Source of the DNA: Blastococcus sp. TML/M2B
GTDB taxonomy: Bacteria; Actinomycetota; Actinomycetes; Mycobacteriales; Geodermatophilaceae
DNA length: 64,000 nt
Assembly (NCBI RefSeq): GCF_016612865.1
Contig: NZ_JAENZZ010000001.1
Location: forward strand, 744,001-808,000
Direction: 5' to 3'
Shown here: piece after piece, positions 17,553 to 26,230 of the stretch
Position numbering within the stretch: position 1 is the first letter of the stretch
Layout: each line of letters opens with the position of its first letter
Translations under genes and position numbers: made by a program
Notes under the pieces: generated by a model
The model's database searches: none
The model's input: the letters and a program-made list of their open reading frames with translations, nothing else
What the model was told of the DNA's origin: nothing

Positions 17553-18296
17553 GTGGCCGTACGTGACGCGCAGACGATCGACTCCATCGCCCGGGCCTCC
17601 GACGGGCTGCTCACCCTCCTCGTCACCGAGGACCGGCCCTACACGCCCGACACCGCAACGGCGCTGGCCGAGGAGCTGCGGGCCAAGCTCAACGCCTACA
17701 TCTACGCGGTGAAGACCCGCCAGATCGCCGAGCGCGAGGGCGACGAGCCGGCCGTCGTCCTGCTCCACACGGTCGACGAGCCGCCGAAGGTGGTGCTCGA
17801 CGTCCTCAAGGCGGCCGGGCATCTGCTCGCGGCGGACGGCGTGACCGTCGCCTGGCAGCTCGCCGACAGCATCCCCCCGGAGCGGGACCAGACGGACGTC
17901 GTCCGCGAGATCGCCGGGGGCCTGATCGACGCCGCTCCGGAGGAGTGGACCCACCTCAGCTACGCCGCGCTGCTCATCGGCGACCGGCGTCGCGACCGGC
18001 TCACCGCCACCACGGAGGAGGGGTCGGTCGACCTGCAGGGCGCGCCCGCCGAGGTGCGTGCGGCGGTCGAGGAGCTCAAGCAGCTGATGTGGACGCCGGA
18101 CCGCGGTACCTGGCTGGAGCTGCAGTTCACCGTCGACCGCGCCGCCGGGCAGCTGAGCCCGGGGTTCAACTACAACCTCGAGCCGGCCGGGGATCCGCTG
18201 CCGGTCGAGGCCTACGTCGAGGAGCTGCGGCGGTTCCCGCGGCCGTCCCCGGCGATGCCCGACTGGCTCGCGCAGCGGGTGGCCGACGCCGGCTGA
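17553..18296 (+). CDS. two-domain protein: DUF6572-like plus YezG/DUF600-like
   Basis: 247 residues from GTG 17553, with GAGGAT six bases upstream (leaderless type). The N-terminal half (about 1-115; AQTIDSIARASDGLLTLLV, ELRAKLNAYIYAVKTRQI) resembles DUF6572. The C-terminal half (about 125-240; APEEWTHLSYAALLIGD, RGTWLELQFTVDR, FPRPSPAMPDWL) resembles the YezG/DUF600 immunity family found beside polymorphic toxins. No toxin gene is adjacent. Family calls are from pattern memory, not a search. It may be an orphan immunity protein, or a domain recruited to another job. Confidence 0.6.
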   Translation: MAVRDAQTIDSIARASDGLLTLLVTEDRPYTPDTATALAEELRAKLNAYIYAVKTRQIAEREGDEPAVVLLHTVDEPPKVVLDVLKAAGHLLAADGVTVAWQLADSIPPERDQTDVVREIAGGLIDAAPEEWTHLSYAALLIGDRRRDRLTATTEEGSVDLQGAPAEVRAAVEELKQLMWTPDRGTWLELQFTVDRAAGQLSPGFNYNLEPAGDPLPVEAYVEELRRFPRPSPAMPDWLAQRVADAG

Positions 18297-18311
18297 CCCC
18301 TCCGCTCTGCG

Positions 18312-18380
18312 CTTCCGCGGAACGGCGGATCGCGCCTGATGCACGTTCCCGCGGGAACGTCGCGCGCTTCCGCGGGAGCG
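18312..18380. terminator. tandem GC-rich hairpins between convergent genes
   Basis: ACGTTCCCGCGGGAACGT at 18343-18360 is a perfect 18-bp palindrome. Shorter related motifs flank it: TTCCGCGGAA (18313-18322) and an imperfect CTTCCGCGGGAG near 18369. The convergent stops at 18296 and 18393 fit a bidirectional terminator. Confidence 0.6.
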
Positions 18381-18392
18381 TCGCGCCCCGGA

Positions 18393-18851
18393 TCAGCCGG
18401 CCAGGTCGCGGCGGAACAGCACGTACTCGCCGTCCTCACCGGTGCACCGGAAGCCGGCCGCCTCGTAGAGCCGGCGGGCCGGGTTCTCCCGGTGCACCCC
18501 CAGAGCCAGAGCGGCGTGCCCGCCGCGCCGGACATGGTCGGCGACGGCGTCCAGCAGCCGGCGGCCCAGGCCGAGGCGCCGGTGCGCCGGCGAGACGTGC
18601 AGGGTGACCACCGTGGCGACGCCGTCCAGCACGGTCCACATCCCGTAGCCGACGGGCGCTCCGTCCAGCTCGACGACGGTGGTCCGCTCCAGGTTCTCGC
18701 CCCACAGCCGCCGGTTGCGGTCGAGCGCGGCCAGCCACGCCGCCTCCTGGTCGGGCTCCCGCTGGCGGATGTAGTCGAGCTCCGCCGCCTCGACGAGCGG
18801 CAGGTCCACCGCAGAAGCGGTGCGCCACCGCAGCTGCGGCTCCTCGCCCAT
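18393..18851 (-). CDS. GNAT family N-acetyltransferase
   Basis: 152 residues from ATG 18851 with GGAGG upstream on the minus strand; the frame is open much further upstream but without start signals. Acetyl-CoA binding motif A is VVTLHVSPAHRRLGLGRRLL (about residues 87-106), and ENPARRLYEAAGFRCTGED is the usual C-terminal beta-alpha part. It transfers an acetyl group from acetyl-CoA to an amine; the substrate is not predictable. It is divergent from the PLP enzyme. Confidence 0.88.
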   Translation of the reverse strand: MGEEPQLRWRTASAVDLPLVEAAELDYIRQREPDQEAAWLAALDRNRRLWGENLERTTVVELDGAPVGYGMWTVLDGVATVVTLHVSPAHRRLGLGRRLLDAVADHVRRGGHAALALGVHRENPARRLYEAAGFRCTGEDGEYVLFRRDLAG

Positions 18852-18944
18852 GCGCTCCTCCGTACCCGTGCCTGTCGGAACGGCCCGCCGCCGGATCGAG
18901 GCGGGGCTGGCCGAGCGTGATCGTCTTCTGACAGGGTCGCGGGC

Positions 18945-19955
18945 ATGCGGCTCGACGAACTCCCCACCCCCGCCCTCGTCGTCGACCAGGGCGCGCTCGA
19001 GCGGAACCTCGCCACGATGGCCGAGGTCTGGCCGGGGCGGCGGCTCCGGCCGCACGTCAAGGCGCACAAGACCAGCGGCCTGGCCCGCCGCCAGGCCGAG
19101 CTCGGGCACACCGGCTTCACCTGCGCCACCATCCGCGAGGTCGAGGTCATGGCCGCCGCCGGCCTGGGGGAGGACCTGCTGCTGGCCAACGAGGTGCTCG
19201 ACATGCGCCGGCTCGGCGCCGTGGTCGAGGCCGGCGCCCGGGTGACCGTCGCCGTCGACTCCGACGCCGTCCTGCGGGCAGCGGTCGACGGCGGCGTCCG
19301 GGAGGTGCTCATCGACGTCAACGTCGGCCTGCCCCGCTGCGGCTGCGCCCCCGAGGACGCCGGCCGCCTCGCCGACGCCGCGCGCGCCGCGGGCCTCGAG
19401 GTCCGCGGCGTCATGGGCTACGAGGGCCACCTGATGCTCGTCCCCGACCGCGACGACCGCGTCCGCAAGACGGCGAAGGCCATGGACCTGCTGACGACGG
19501 CGCATGCCGACGTCGGCGGCGACGTCCTCTCCGGCGGCGGCACCGGCACCTGGCGCACCAACGCCGTCGTCACCGAGCTCCAGGCCGGCTCCTACGCGCT
19601 CATGGACACCGCCTACGCCGCGCAGGACGACGTCCCCTTCGAGCAGGCGCTCACCGTCCTCGCCACCGTCGTCTCGGTGAACGCGGCCGGCGGCTGGGCG
19701 GTCGCCGACGCCGGGCTCAAGGCCTTCGGCATGGACCACGGCGACCCGACCCTGCCCGGCGCCGCCGTCCTCTACTGCTCCGACGAGCACACCATCGTCG
19801 CCGCGGCCGACGGCGGCACCCTGCCCGCGCTCGGCGACCGGGTGCGCCTGGTGCCCGCGCACATCGACCCGACGGTCTCCCAGCACGAGCGGATGTGGGT
19901 CGTCGACGGCGAGGAGGTCGTCGACTGCTGGCCGGTCGACATGCGGCACTGGTGA
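18945..19955 (+). CDS. D-threonine aldolase/D-serine deaminase-like PLP enzyme
   Basis: 336 residues. The N-terminal alanine-racemase-type barrel has ELPTPALVVDQGALERNLA and PHVKAHKTS, whose Lys is the expected PLP Schiff-base residue. GLPRCGCAPEDAGRLA and SGGGTGTW (phosphate-binding) follow. The C-terminal beta domain has PAHIDPTVSQHERMWVVDG where D-threonine aldolases carry a His-x-Cys metal site; here the Cys is replaced by Asp, so the metal site may differ. Likely a lyase or deaminase of D-beta-hydroxy amino acids; the exact substrate is unknown. Confidence 0.82.
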   Translation: MRLDELPTPALVVDQGALERNLATMAEVWPGRRLRPHVKAHKTSGLARRQAELGHTGFTCATIREVEVMAAAGLGEDLLLANEVLDMRRLGAVVEAGARVTVAVDSDAVLRAAVDGGVREVLIDVNVGLPRCGCAPEDAGRLADAARAAGLEVRGVMGYEGHLMLVPDRDDRVRKTAKAMDLLTTAHADVGGDVLSGGGTGTWRTNAVVTELQAGSYALMDTAYAAQDDVPFEQALTVLATVVSVNAAGGWAVADAGLKAFGMDHGDPTLPGAAVLYCSDEHTIVAAADGGTLPALGDRVRLVPAHIDPTVSQHERMWVVDGEEVVDCWPVDMRHW

Positions 19956-19962
19956 GCCGCGC

Positions 19963-20940
19963 TCAGCCGCCCGGCCGGTCCGGCGGGTCGAAGGTGACGT
20001 GCACCGTCTCGAACCCCTTGTGCCGCTCGGCCTTCGCCTTGCCGGTGTAGCTGCGCCGGTCGCCGGGGGTGAGGTCGACGGCGTCGGTGAACGGCGTGAG
20101 GAGCGCCCGCGGGTAGAGCTTGTCGACGCGCACCACATTGACCTCGACGCACAGCACCGCGAACACCGCCGCCAGGTACAGGAACGCCAGCAGCCCGAGC
20201 ACCAGGGCGAACACCCCGTTGACCGCACTGGCGTTGGCCACCACCCGGCTCACGTAGGTGACCCCGAAGGTCTGCAGCAGCTGCCACACCACCGCGGCGA
20301 GCAGCGCTCCCGGCAGCACGTCGCGCACGCTCACCGAGCGGCTCGTCCCCAGCCGGAACGCGAACGTGAAGATGACCCCGTTGATCAGCACCGAGGCGAT
20401 GAGCACCAGGGTCCGCACGACCCCGCCGAACGATCCCGCGTCCGCCGCACCGATGGTGGACAGCGCCGTCGTCCCGATCACCGCGACGCCGGCCGTGGCC
20501 AGCAGGACCAGGCTCTTGCCGCGGGCCAGGAACGGGTTGGGCCGGTCGTTGCGCGGCACGTTCCACGCGGTGTTCATGGCGTGCTGCAGCGCCTGGGCGA
20601 CGCCGAGCCCGCCGTACAGCGCGCCCAGCACACCGATGACGACGGCGGTGGTGCCGCCGCTCAGGCTCTGCGGCTCGCCCAGCTGCTCGCCGACCACGGG
20701 CAGCTGGCTGAGCGCGGAGTCGATGAGCCGCTCCTGCAGCTCCGGGTTCCCGGCCAGGACGAACCCGAGGATGGTCGTCGACAGCAGCAGCAGCGGGAAC
20801 AGCGAGACGAACGCGTAGTAGGTGATCAGCGCGGCCAGGAACGGGCCGGAGTCGTCGACGTACTTGTAGACGACGGCGATCGGGAAGCCGGCCGCCCGGT
20901 GGCGGCGCTGCAGGCGGTCCAGCCGGTCCACGAGAGCCAC
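19963..20940 (-). CDS. YihY/BrkB family membrane protein
   Basis: 325 residues from GTG 20940 (a second in-frame GTG lies three codons later). The family core is visible: SGPFLAALITYYAFVSLFPL near the N-terminus, ALYGGLGVAQALQHAMNTAW, and SVRDVLPGALLAAVVWQLLQ, with about six transmembrane helices. Once misnamed ribonuclease BN; the true function is unknown. The tail after the last helix is charged (GKAKAERHKGFETVH). It converges on the PLP enzyme with seven bases between the stops. Confidence 0.88.
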   Translation of the reverse strand: MALVDRLDRLQRRHRAAGFPIAVVYKYVDDSGPFLAALITYYAFVSLFPLLLLSTTILGFVLAGNPELQERLIDSALSQLPVVGEQLGEPQSLSGGTTAVVIGVLGALYGGLGVAQALQHAMNTAWNVPRNDRPNPFLARGKSLVLLATAGVAVIGTTALSTIGAADAGSFGGVVRTLVLIASVLINGVIFTFAFRLGTSRSVSVRDVLPGALLAAVVWQLLQTFGVTYVSRVVANASAVNGVFALVLGLLAFLYLAAVFAVLCVEVNVVRVDKLYPRALLTPFTDAVDLTPGDRRSYTGKAKAERHKGFETVHVTFDPPDRPGG

Positions 20941-20991
20941 AGGCGCAGTCGATCACGTCCCGCGCTCGGCCGCCCCCGGCCGCAGCGGCGC

Positions 20992-21663
20992 TCAGCGCAG
21001 CCGGCGGGCCCGCAGCACGACGTCGTCCGCGTGGTGCGCGCCGGCGCCGCCCTCGGGCACCACCCGCGGCCGCACCTCGTCGACCTCCACCTGCCAGTCC
21101 TCGTCGAGCAGCGCGGCCACCATCGACGGCCACACGTAGTCGGCCGGGTCGGGCCGGCCCTCCTCCGGCACGTGCGACTCCATCCCCGCGTGGTGCACCA
21201 GCAGCAGCACCCCGCCGGGGGCGACCGCTGCCAGCAGCGCCCGCTCGGCGGCGGCGTCCGGGGTGCGCAGCAGCGCCGGGTACATCGCCGAGACGAGCTC
21301 GAACGACCCCGGCGGCAGCGCGGCCTCGACCAGGCCGGCGTGCACCCAGCGGACGGCGACCCCGGCGTCCCGCGCGTGCCGGGCCGCGCGCTCCAGGGCG
21401 ACCCCGGACACCTCGAGCGCCGTGACGTCCCAGCCGCGGCCGGCCAGCCACACGGCATCGGCCCCCTCGCCGCAGCCGACGTCGAGCACCCGCCCCGGCG
21501 GCAGGTCGGCGACCTCCGCCACGAGCGCACCGTTGGGACGGCCGCTCCACAACCGGTCGGGGTCGGCGCCGTAGCGCTCGTCCCACTCCGCGGCCACGGC
21601 CGGGTCGCCGGCGTATCCCTCGGTCGGGAAGGTCTCGGGGGCGGGCGGTCGGGCGTCGGTCAC
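20992..21663 (-). CDS. class I SAM-dependent methyltransferase
   Basis: 223 residues from GTG 21663 (VTDARPPAPETFPTEGY); an ATG 19 codons upstream would add a basic stretch outside the fold. Motif I is VLDVGCGEGADAVWLA (about residues 58-73), followed by VTALEVSGVALERAARHA, whose acidic residue would bind the ribose. The N-terminal AAEWDERYGADPDRLWSG is typical of small-molecule methyltransferases related to tellurite-resistance TehB-like proteins. The methyl acceptor is unknown. It lies 51 bases upstream of the BrkB-like gene on the same strand. Confidence 0.87.
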   Translation of the reverse strand: MTDARPPAPETFPTEGYAGDPAVAAEWDERYGADPDRLWSGRPNGALVAEVADLPPGRVLDVGCGEGADAVWLAGRGWDVTALEVSGVALERAARHARDAGVAVRWVHAGLVEAALPPGSFELVSAMYPALLRTPDAAAERALLAAVAPGGVLLLVHHAGMESHVPEEGRPDPADYVWPSMVAALLDEDWQVEVDEVRPRVVPEGGAGAHHADDVVLRARRLR

Positions 21664-21757
21664 CGGACCACTCTCGCCGGGCGGGGCCCGCGCCCGCCAC
21701 CGCCGTTGCCGTTCCGGCAACCGCGCAGCTCGGCCTGCCCCACGGCCTCCCGGCCGC

Positions 21758-21763
21758 TAGCGT
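21758..21763 (+). promoter_or_regulatory. -10 box TAGCGT of a leaderless start
   Basis: TAGCGT ends seven bases before GTG 21771 of the HerA-like ATPase, and no ribosome binding site is present. Confidence 0.55.
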
Positions 21764-21770
21764 CCGAGCC

Positions 21771-23360
21771 GTGACGACGCCCGACCAGACCCCGGCCCCC
21801 GGCGACGACGTCGCCGCCCGGATCGCCACCGGTTACGCAGCACCCGGCCCGGCGCTCGCGCTGGGCTCGGTGGTCCACGAGGGGACGGCGCACCCCGACG
21901 CCCAGGTGCGGCTGCCGCTGGCGATGCTCAACCGGCACGGCCTCGTCGCCGGCGCGACCGGCACCGGCAAGACCAAGTCGCTGCAGCTGATGGCCGAGCA
22001 GCTCTCCGCCGCCGGGGTGCCGGTCGTGGTCGCCGACATCAAGGGCGACCTGAGCGGGCTCGCGCACCCCGGCGAGGGCGGCGACCGCGTCACCCAGCGC
22101 ATCGCCGTCACCGGCGACGACTGGGCGGCCACCGGCTTCCCCGTCGAGTACCTGTCGCTCGGCGGCATCGGCCCCGGCGTGCCGCTGCGCGCGACGATGA
22201 CCGACTTCGGCCCCGTGCTGCTCGCCAAGGTGCTCGACCTCAACGCCACGCAGGAGAGCTCGCTCGGGCTGGTCTTCCACTACGCCGACGAGGCCGGGCT
22301 GCCGCTGCTGGACCTCAAGGACCTCCGCTCCGTCATCAGCTGGTTGGTCAGCGACGAGGGCAAGCCCGAGCTCAAGCGGCTCGGCGGGCTGTCGGCGAGC
22401 ACCGCCGGCGTGCTGCTCCGCGAGCTGATCGGCCTGGAGCAGCTCGGCGGCGACGTCTTCTTCGGCGAGCCCGCCTTCGAACCGGCCGACCTGATCCGCA
22501 CCGCCGCCGACGGGCGCGGCGTCATCAGCGCCGTCGAGCTGGCCGCGGTGCAGGACCGGCCGGCGCTGTTCTCCACCTTCCTCATGTGGCTGCTCGCCGA
22601 GCTGTTCGAGGAGCTGCCCGAGGTCGGCGACGTGGACAAGCCGAAGCTGGTCTTCTTCTTCGACGAGGCGCACCTGCTGTTCTCCGGGGCGAGCAAGGCG
22701 TTCCTCGAGTCCGTGACCCAGACGGTGCGGCTGATCCGCTCCAAGGGCGTCGGCGTCTTCTTCGTGACGCAGAACCCCGGCGACGTGCCCTCGGCGGTGC
22801 TCGGCCAGCTCGGCAACCGGGTGCAGCACGCGCTGCGCGTCTTCACCCCCGAGGACGCCACCGCGCTGCGCAAGACGGTGAAGACGTTCCCCAAGTCCGA
22901 CGACTACGACGTCGAGGGCATGCTCACCTCGCTCGGCACCGGCGAGGCCGCGGTCACCGTGCTCTCCGAGCGGGGCACGCCCACCCCCGTCGCCTGGACG
23001 ATGATGCGCTCCCCGCGCTCGCTCATGGCACCGGCCGACCCCGCCGCGCTGCAGCAGGCCGTCGACGCCTCGCCGCTGCAGGCCCGCTACGGCCGGCCGG
23101 TCGACCGCGACTCGGCCTACGAGCGGCTGGCCGCCCGGCTCGCCCCGCCGCCGGCCCCCGCGGAGCCCGCGCCCGAGGTGCGGCTCCCCGACGCCGACCC
23201 CGAGCCGCGCCGGCCCCGCCGTCCGGAACCGGAGGAGGAGAGCGTCGTCACGCAGATCCTCGGCTCCTCGGCGTTCCGGTCCTTCGCCCGCTCGGCGGCG
23301 TCGTCGCTCGGGCGGGAGATCACCCGCGGGCTGTTCGGCACCCGCAAGCGCCGCCGCTGA
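21771..23360 (+). CDS. DUF853 HerA-like ATPase
   Basis: 529 residues. It belongs to the DUF853/HerA-FtsK superfamily of ring ATPases, often called helicase HerA-like. Walker A GATGTGKT is at residues 61-68, Walker B is KLVFFFDEAHLLF in the middle, and the sensor region FFVTQNPGDVPSAVLGQLGNR is intact. The C-terminal 100 residues hold a Pro/Glu/Arg-rich linker and a conserved helical end (SSAFRSFARSAASSLGREI). The HerA-type HAS domain is reduced. DNA translocation is inferred from the family. No partner nuclease (NurA) is adjacent. A strong terminator follows. Confidence 0.88.
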   Translation: MTTPDQTPAPGDDVAARIATGYAAPGPALALGSVVHEGTAHPDAQVRLPLAMLNRHGLVAGATGTGKTKSLQLMAEQLSAAGVPVVVADIKGDLSGLAHPGEGGDRVTQRIAVTGDDWAATGFPVEYLSLGGIGPGVPLRATMTDFGPVLLAKVLDLNATQESSLGLVFHYADEAGLPLLDLKDLRSVISWLVSDEGKPELKRLGGLSASTAGVLLRELIGLEQLGGDVFFGEPAFEPADLIRTAADGRGVISAVELAAVQDRPALFSTFLMWLLAELFEELPEVGDVDKPKLVFFFDEAHLLFSGASKAFLESVTQTVRLIRSKGVGVFFVTQNPGDVPSAVLGQLGNRVQHALRVFTPEDATALRKTVKTFPKSDDYDVEGMLTSLGTGEAAVTVLSERGTPTPVAWTMMRSPRSLMAPADPAALQQAVDASPLQARYGRPVDRDSAYERLAARLAPPPAPAEPAPEVRLPDADPEPRRPRRPEPEEESVVTQILGSSAFRSFARSAASSLGREITRGLFGTRKRRR

Positions 23361-23378
23361 CCGCCCGGATGCGCACGA

Positions 23379-23408
23379 GCGTGGTCTCCCGGGGCGGGGA
23401 GACCACGC
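23379..23408 (+). terminator. hairpin terminator after HerA-like gene
   Basis: A perfect 12-bp stem (GCGTGGTCTCCC with its complement) and a six-base GC loop, 18 bases after the stop. Confidence 0.75.
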
Positions 23409-23460
23409 GCAGGCGCATGCGGGTGGGGACGGCGTTCCCGCGGGCGTGCACGATGGCGGC

Positions 23461-23637
23461 ATGAGGTCGCTGCTCACCACCGTCGGGGTCGAGGCGCTGT
23501 TCGTCCTCGGCGTCCTGGCCGTCGTCCTCGGCGGCGCCGACGACTCCCCGGGGCTGCAGGGCATCGGCGGCTTCCTCATCGTGGCCTCCGTCGTGCTCGG
23601 CGTCCGGGCCGTGCGGCGGCGCCGCGGGAACGCCTGA
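23461..23637 (+). CDS. small two-helix membrane protein
   Basis: 58 residues from ATG 23461, with CACGAT six bases upstream. Two hydrophobic helices (VGVEALFVLGVLAVVLGG and GIGGFLIVASVVLGVRAV) are joined by ADDSPGLQ, ending in a basic tail RRRRGNA. It is likely an inner-membrane protein. I do not recognise the family. An in-frame GTG five codons upstream is an alternative start. Confidence 0.55.
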   Translation: MRSLLTTVGVEALFVLGVLAVVLGGADDSPGLQGIGGFLIVASVVLGVRAVRRRRGNA

Positions 23638-23722
23638 CCCGCGACGCGATCGTCTGGACGCGCGGCGCCGGTCCGGACAGACTCCGGGCACCAGCACCGG
23701 ACGACGACGTCTCGAGGTCGGC

Positions 23723-25219
23723 ATGGCCTACCCGTTCGACCGCGAGGGCACCGACGTGGGCCCCGACGGCATCCGCCGCTACCGCGACCTGCCGCAGAAC
23801 CTGATCCGGCTGCTCCGCGCCGCCGTCGACCGCCATCCCGACGGCGAGGCCCTGGTCGAGCTCGGCGGTGAGCGGGTCACCTACCGGCAGCTCTGGGACC
23901 GCGCCGCCCGTGTCGCCGGCGGCCTCCGCGCGGCCGGGGTGCAGCCGGAGGACCGGGTCGCCAACCGGCTGCCCAACGGCAACGACTGGGTCTACGCGTT
24001 CTGGGGCACGCTGCTCGCCGGCGGCGTCGTCGTCCCGGTGAACACCCGCTTCGCCGAGCCCGAGGTCCGCTACGTCGTCGAGGACTCCGGCGCCGCCTTC
24101 GTCGTCGAGCCCGGCGCCCCGCTCCCGGACGGCGAGCCGGTGGAGCCGGCCGACCCGCAGCACACCGATCTGGCCGGGATCTTCTACACGAGCGGGACGA
24201 CCGGCTTCCCCAAGGGTGCGATGACCACCCACGAGAACTTCCTGTCCAACATCGAGACCTGCCTGCGCTGCCTGGACCTCGGCCGCGAGCCCCGCACCAC
24301 GCTGATCTCGGTGCCGCTGTTCCACGTCACCGGCTGCAACTCCCAGCTGCTGGTCGTGACCGCGCTCGCCGGGACGTCGGTGGTCATGCCGACGTTCGAG
24401 GTGGGTGCGTTCCTCCGCGCGATCCAGGACGAGCGGGTCGACGTCCTCACCACCGTGCCGGCCATCTACTGGCTGGCGCTCCAGCAGCCCGGCTTCGCCG
24501 ACGTCGACACCTCCTCGGTCATCTCGCTGAGCTACGGCGGCGCGCCGATCGCGCCCGACCTGGTGCACCGCATCCAGCAGGCGTTCCCGACCGCCCGCGT
24601 CGGCAACGGCTTCGGGCTCACCGAGACCTCGTCGGTGTCCACCTACCTGCCGCACGAGGACGCCGCCGAGCACGCCGACTCCGTCGGCTACCCGGCCCCG
24701 GTGGTCGACGTCCGGCTCGACCGGCCCGACCCGGACACCGGGGTGGGGGAGCTGCTCATCCGCGGCCCGCACGTCGTGGCCGGCTACTGGCGCAAGCCCG
24801 AGCAGACCGCGGAGACCTTCGTCGACGGGTGGCTGCACAGCGGCGACCTGGCCCGCATCGACGACGACGGCCGCGTCTACGTCGTCGACCGCAAGAAGGA
24901 CATGATCAACCGCGGCGGCGAGAACGTGTACTGCGTCGAGGTGGAGAACGCCCTGGCCGCGCACCCGGCGGTCGGCGAGGTCGCCGTCATCGGCGTCACC
25001 GACTCGATGATGGGCGAGAAGGTCGGCGCTGTCGTCGTCCCGCTGCCCGGGCGCACGCTCGACCCGGCCGAGCTGCTCGCCTTCGCCCGCGAGCACCTCG
25101 CCGACTTCAAGGTGCCGCAGTTCCTCGACGTCCGCACCGAGCCGCTGCCCCGCAACCCCGGCGGCAAGGTGCTCAAGCCCGCCCTGCGCGAAGCGACCGA
25201 CTGGCAGCCGGTGCGCTGA
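23723..25219 (+). CDS. acyl-CoA synthetase (AMP-binding ligase)
   Basis: 498 residues. An ANL-superfamily enzyme that activates a carboxylic acid as acyl-AMP and forms the CoA thioester. Motifs: YTSGTTGFPKGAM (ATP-binding P-loop), GFGLTETSS (A5), HSGDLARIDDDGRVYVVDRK (A7/A8 hinge) and NPGGKVLKPALRE with the A10 catalytic Lys. Its length and the FNHIS-free middle suggest a medium or aromatic acid substrate, but this is a guess. A phosphotriesterase-like gene follows 30 bases later, probably cotranscribed. Confidence 0.9.
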   Translation: MAYPFDREGTDVGPDGIRRYRDLPQNLIRLLRAAVDRHPDGEALVELGGERVTYRQLWDRAARVAGGLRAAGVQPEDRVANRLPNGNDWVYAFWGTLLAGGVVVPVNTRFAEPEVRYVVEDSGAAFVVEPGAPLPDGEPVEPADPQHTDLAGIFYTSGTTGFPKGAMTTHENFLSNIETCLRCLDLGREPRTTLISVPLFHVTGCNSQLLVVTALAGTSVVMPTFEVGAFLRAIQDERVDVLTTVPAIYWLALQQPGFADVDTSSVISLSYGGAPIAPDLVHRIQQAFPTARVGNGFGLTETSSVSTYLPHEDAAEHADSVGYPAPVVDVRLDRPDPDTGVGELLIRGPHVVAGYWRKPEQTAETFVDGWLHSGDLARIDDDGRVYVVDRKKDMINRGGENVYCVEVENALAAHPAVGEVAVIGVTDSMMGEKVGAVVVPLPGRTLDPAELLAFAREHLADFKVPQFLDVRTEPLPRNPGGKVLKPALREATDWQPVR

Positions 25220-25249
25220 GCCGCACGCCCACCACCCGAGGGGAAAGCC

Positions 25250-26230
25250 ATGCCCACCGTCGAGACCGTCCGTGGCCCCATCGACACCGCAGACATGGGG
25301 GCGACCCTCATGCACGAGCACGTGTTCGTGCTCTCCACCGAGCACGTGCAGAACTACGGCGACGGCGACTGGTGGGACGAGGACGAGCGGGTGGCCGACG
25401 CGGTCACCCAGCTGAACGAGCTCAAGGCGCTCGGCATCGACACGATCCTCGACCCGACGGTGTGGGGGCTGGGCCGCTACATCCCGCGGGTGCAGCGGGT
25501 CGCCGAGCAGACCGACCTCAACATCATCGTGGCCACCGGCCTCTACACCTACGACGAGCTGCCGCACCAGTACGAGCACCGCGGCCCCGGGCTGCTCCTC
25601 GACCTGCCGCGCGACCCGATGGTGGACGACTTCACCTCCGACATCACGAACGGCATCGCCCGCACCGGGGTGAAGGCCGCGTTCCTCAAGTGCGTGGTCG
25701 AGGCCAAGGGGCTGACCCCCGGGGTCGAGCGGAACCTGCGCGCCGTCGCCGCTACCCACCGCGCCACCGGCGCCCCGATCACCGTGCACACCTCGGTCGC
25801 CAACCAGGCCGGGCGGATGGCGCTGCAGGTGTTCCGCGACGAGGGCGTCGACCTCACCAAGGTGGTCATCGGGCACGCCGGCGACACCAACGACCTGGAC
25901 TACCTCAGCGAGCTCGCCGAGGCCGGCTGCCTGCTCGGGATGGACCGCTTCGGCCTGGACATCTACAACCCGACGTCCTCGCGGGTGGACACGATCGTCG
26001 CGCTGGCCGAGCGCGGCTACGCCGACCGGATGGTGCTGGCGCACGACGCGAGCTGCTACATCGACTACTTCCCCGGGGTCGAGGCGCAGGCCGCCAAGGA
26101 GCAGATCGCGCCGAACTGGAACTTCACCCACATCAGCAAGGACGTGCTGCCGATGCTGCGGGAGCGAGGCGTCACCGAGGAGCAGGTCCGGCTGATGCTG
26201 GTCGAGGCGCCGCGGCGGTACTTCGAGTGA
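25250..26230 (+). CDS. phosphotriesterase-family hydrolase
   Basis: 326 residues. An amidohydrolase-fold metalloenzyme. Metal ligands are in order: HEH near residues 22-24, the bridging (carboxylated) Lys in AAFLKCVVEAKG, His in ITVHTSV, His in VVIGHAGD, and the catalytic Asp in MVLAHDAS. This group includes lactonases and organophosphate hydrolases. The C-terminal part after THISKDVLPMLRERG is normal for the family. RBS GGGGAAAG precedes ATG 25250. With the upstream acyl-CoA ligase, a lactone or ester that yields an acid for CoA activation would make sense, but this is inference. Confidence 0.88.
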   Translation: MPTVETVRGPIDTADMGATLMHEHVFVLSTEHVQNYGDGDWWDEDERVADAVTQLNELKALGIDTILDPTVWGLGRYIPRVQRVAEQTDLNIIVATGLYTYDELPHQYEHRGPGLLLDLPRDPMVDDFTSDITNGIARTGVKAAFLKCVVEAKGLTPGVERNLRAVAATHRATGAPITVHTSVANQAGRMALQVFRDEGVDLTKVVIGHAGDTNDLDYLSELAEAGCLLGMDRFGLDIYNPTSSRVDTIVALAERGYADRMVLAHDASCYIDYFPGVEAQAAKEQIAPNWNFTHISKDVLPMLRERGVTEEQVRLMLVEAPRRYFE

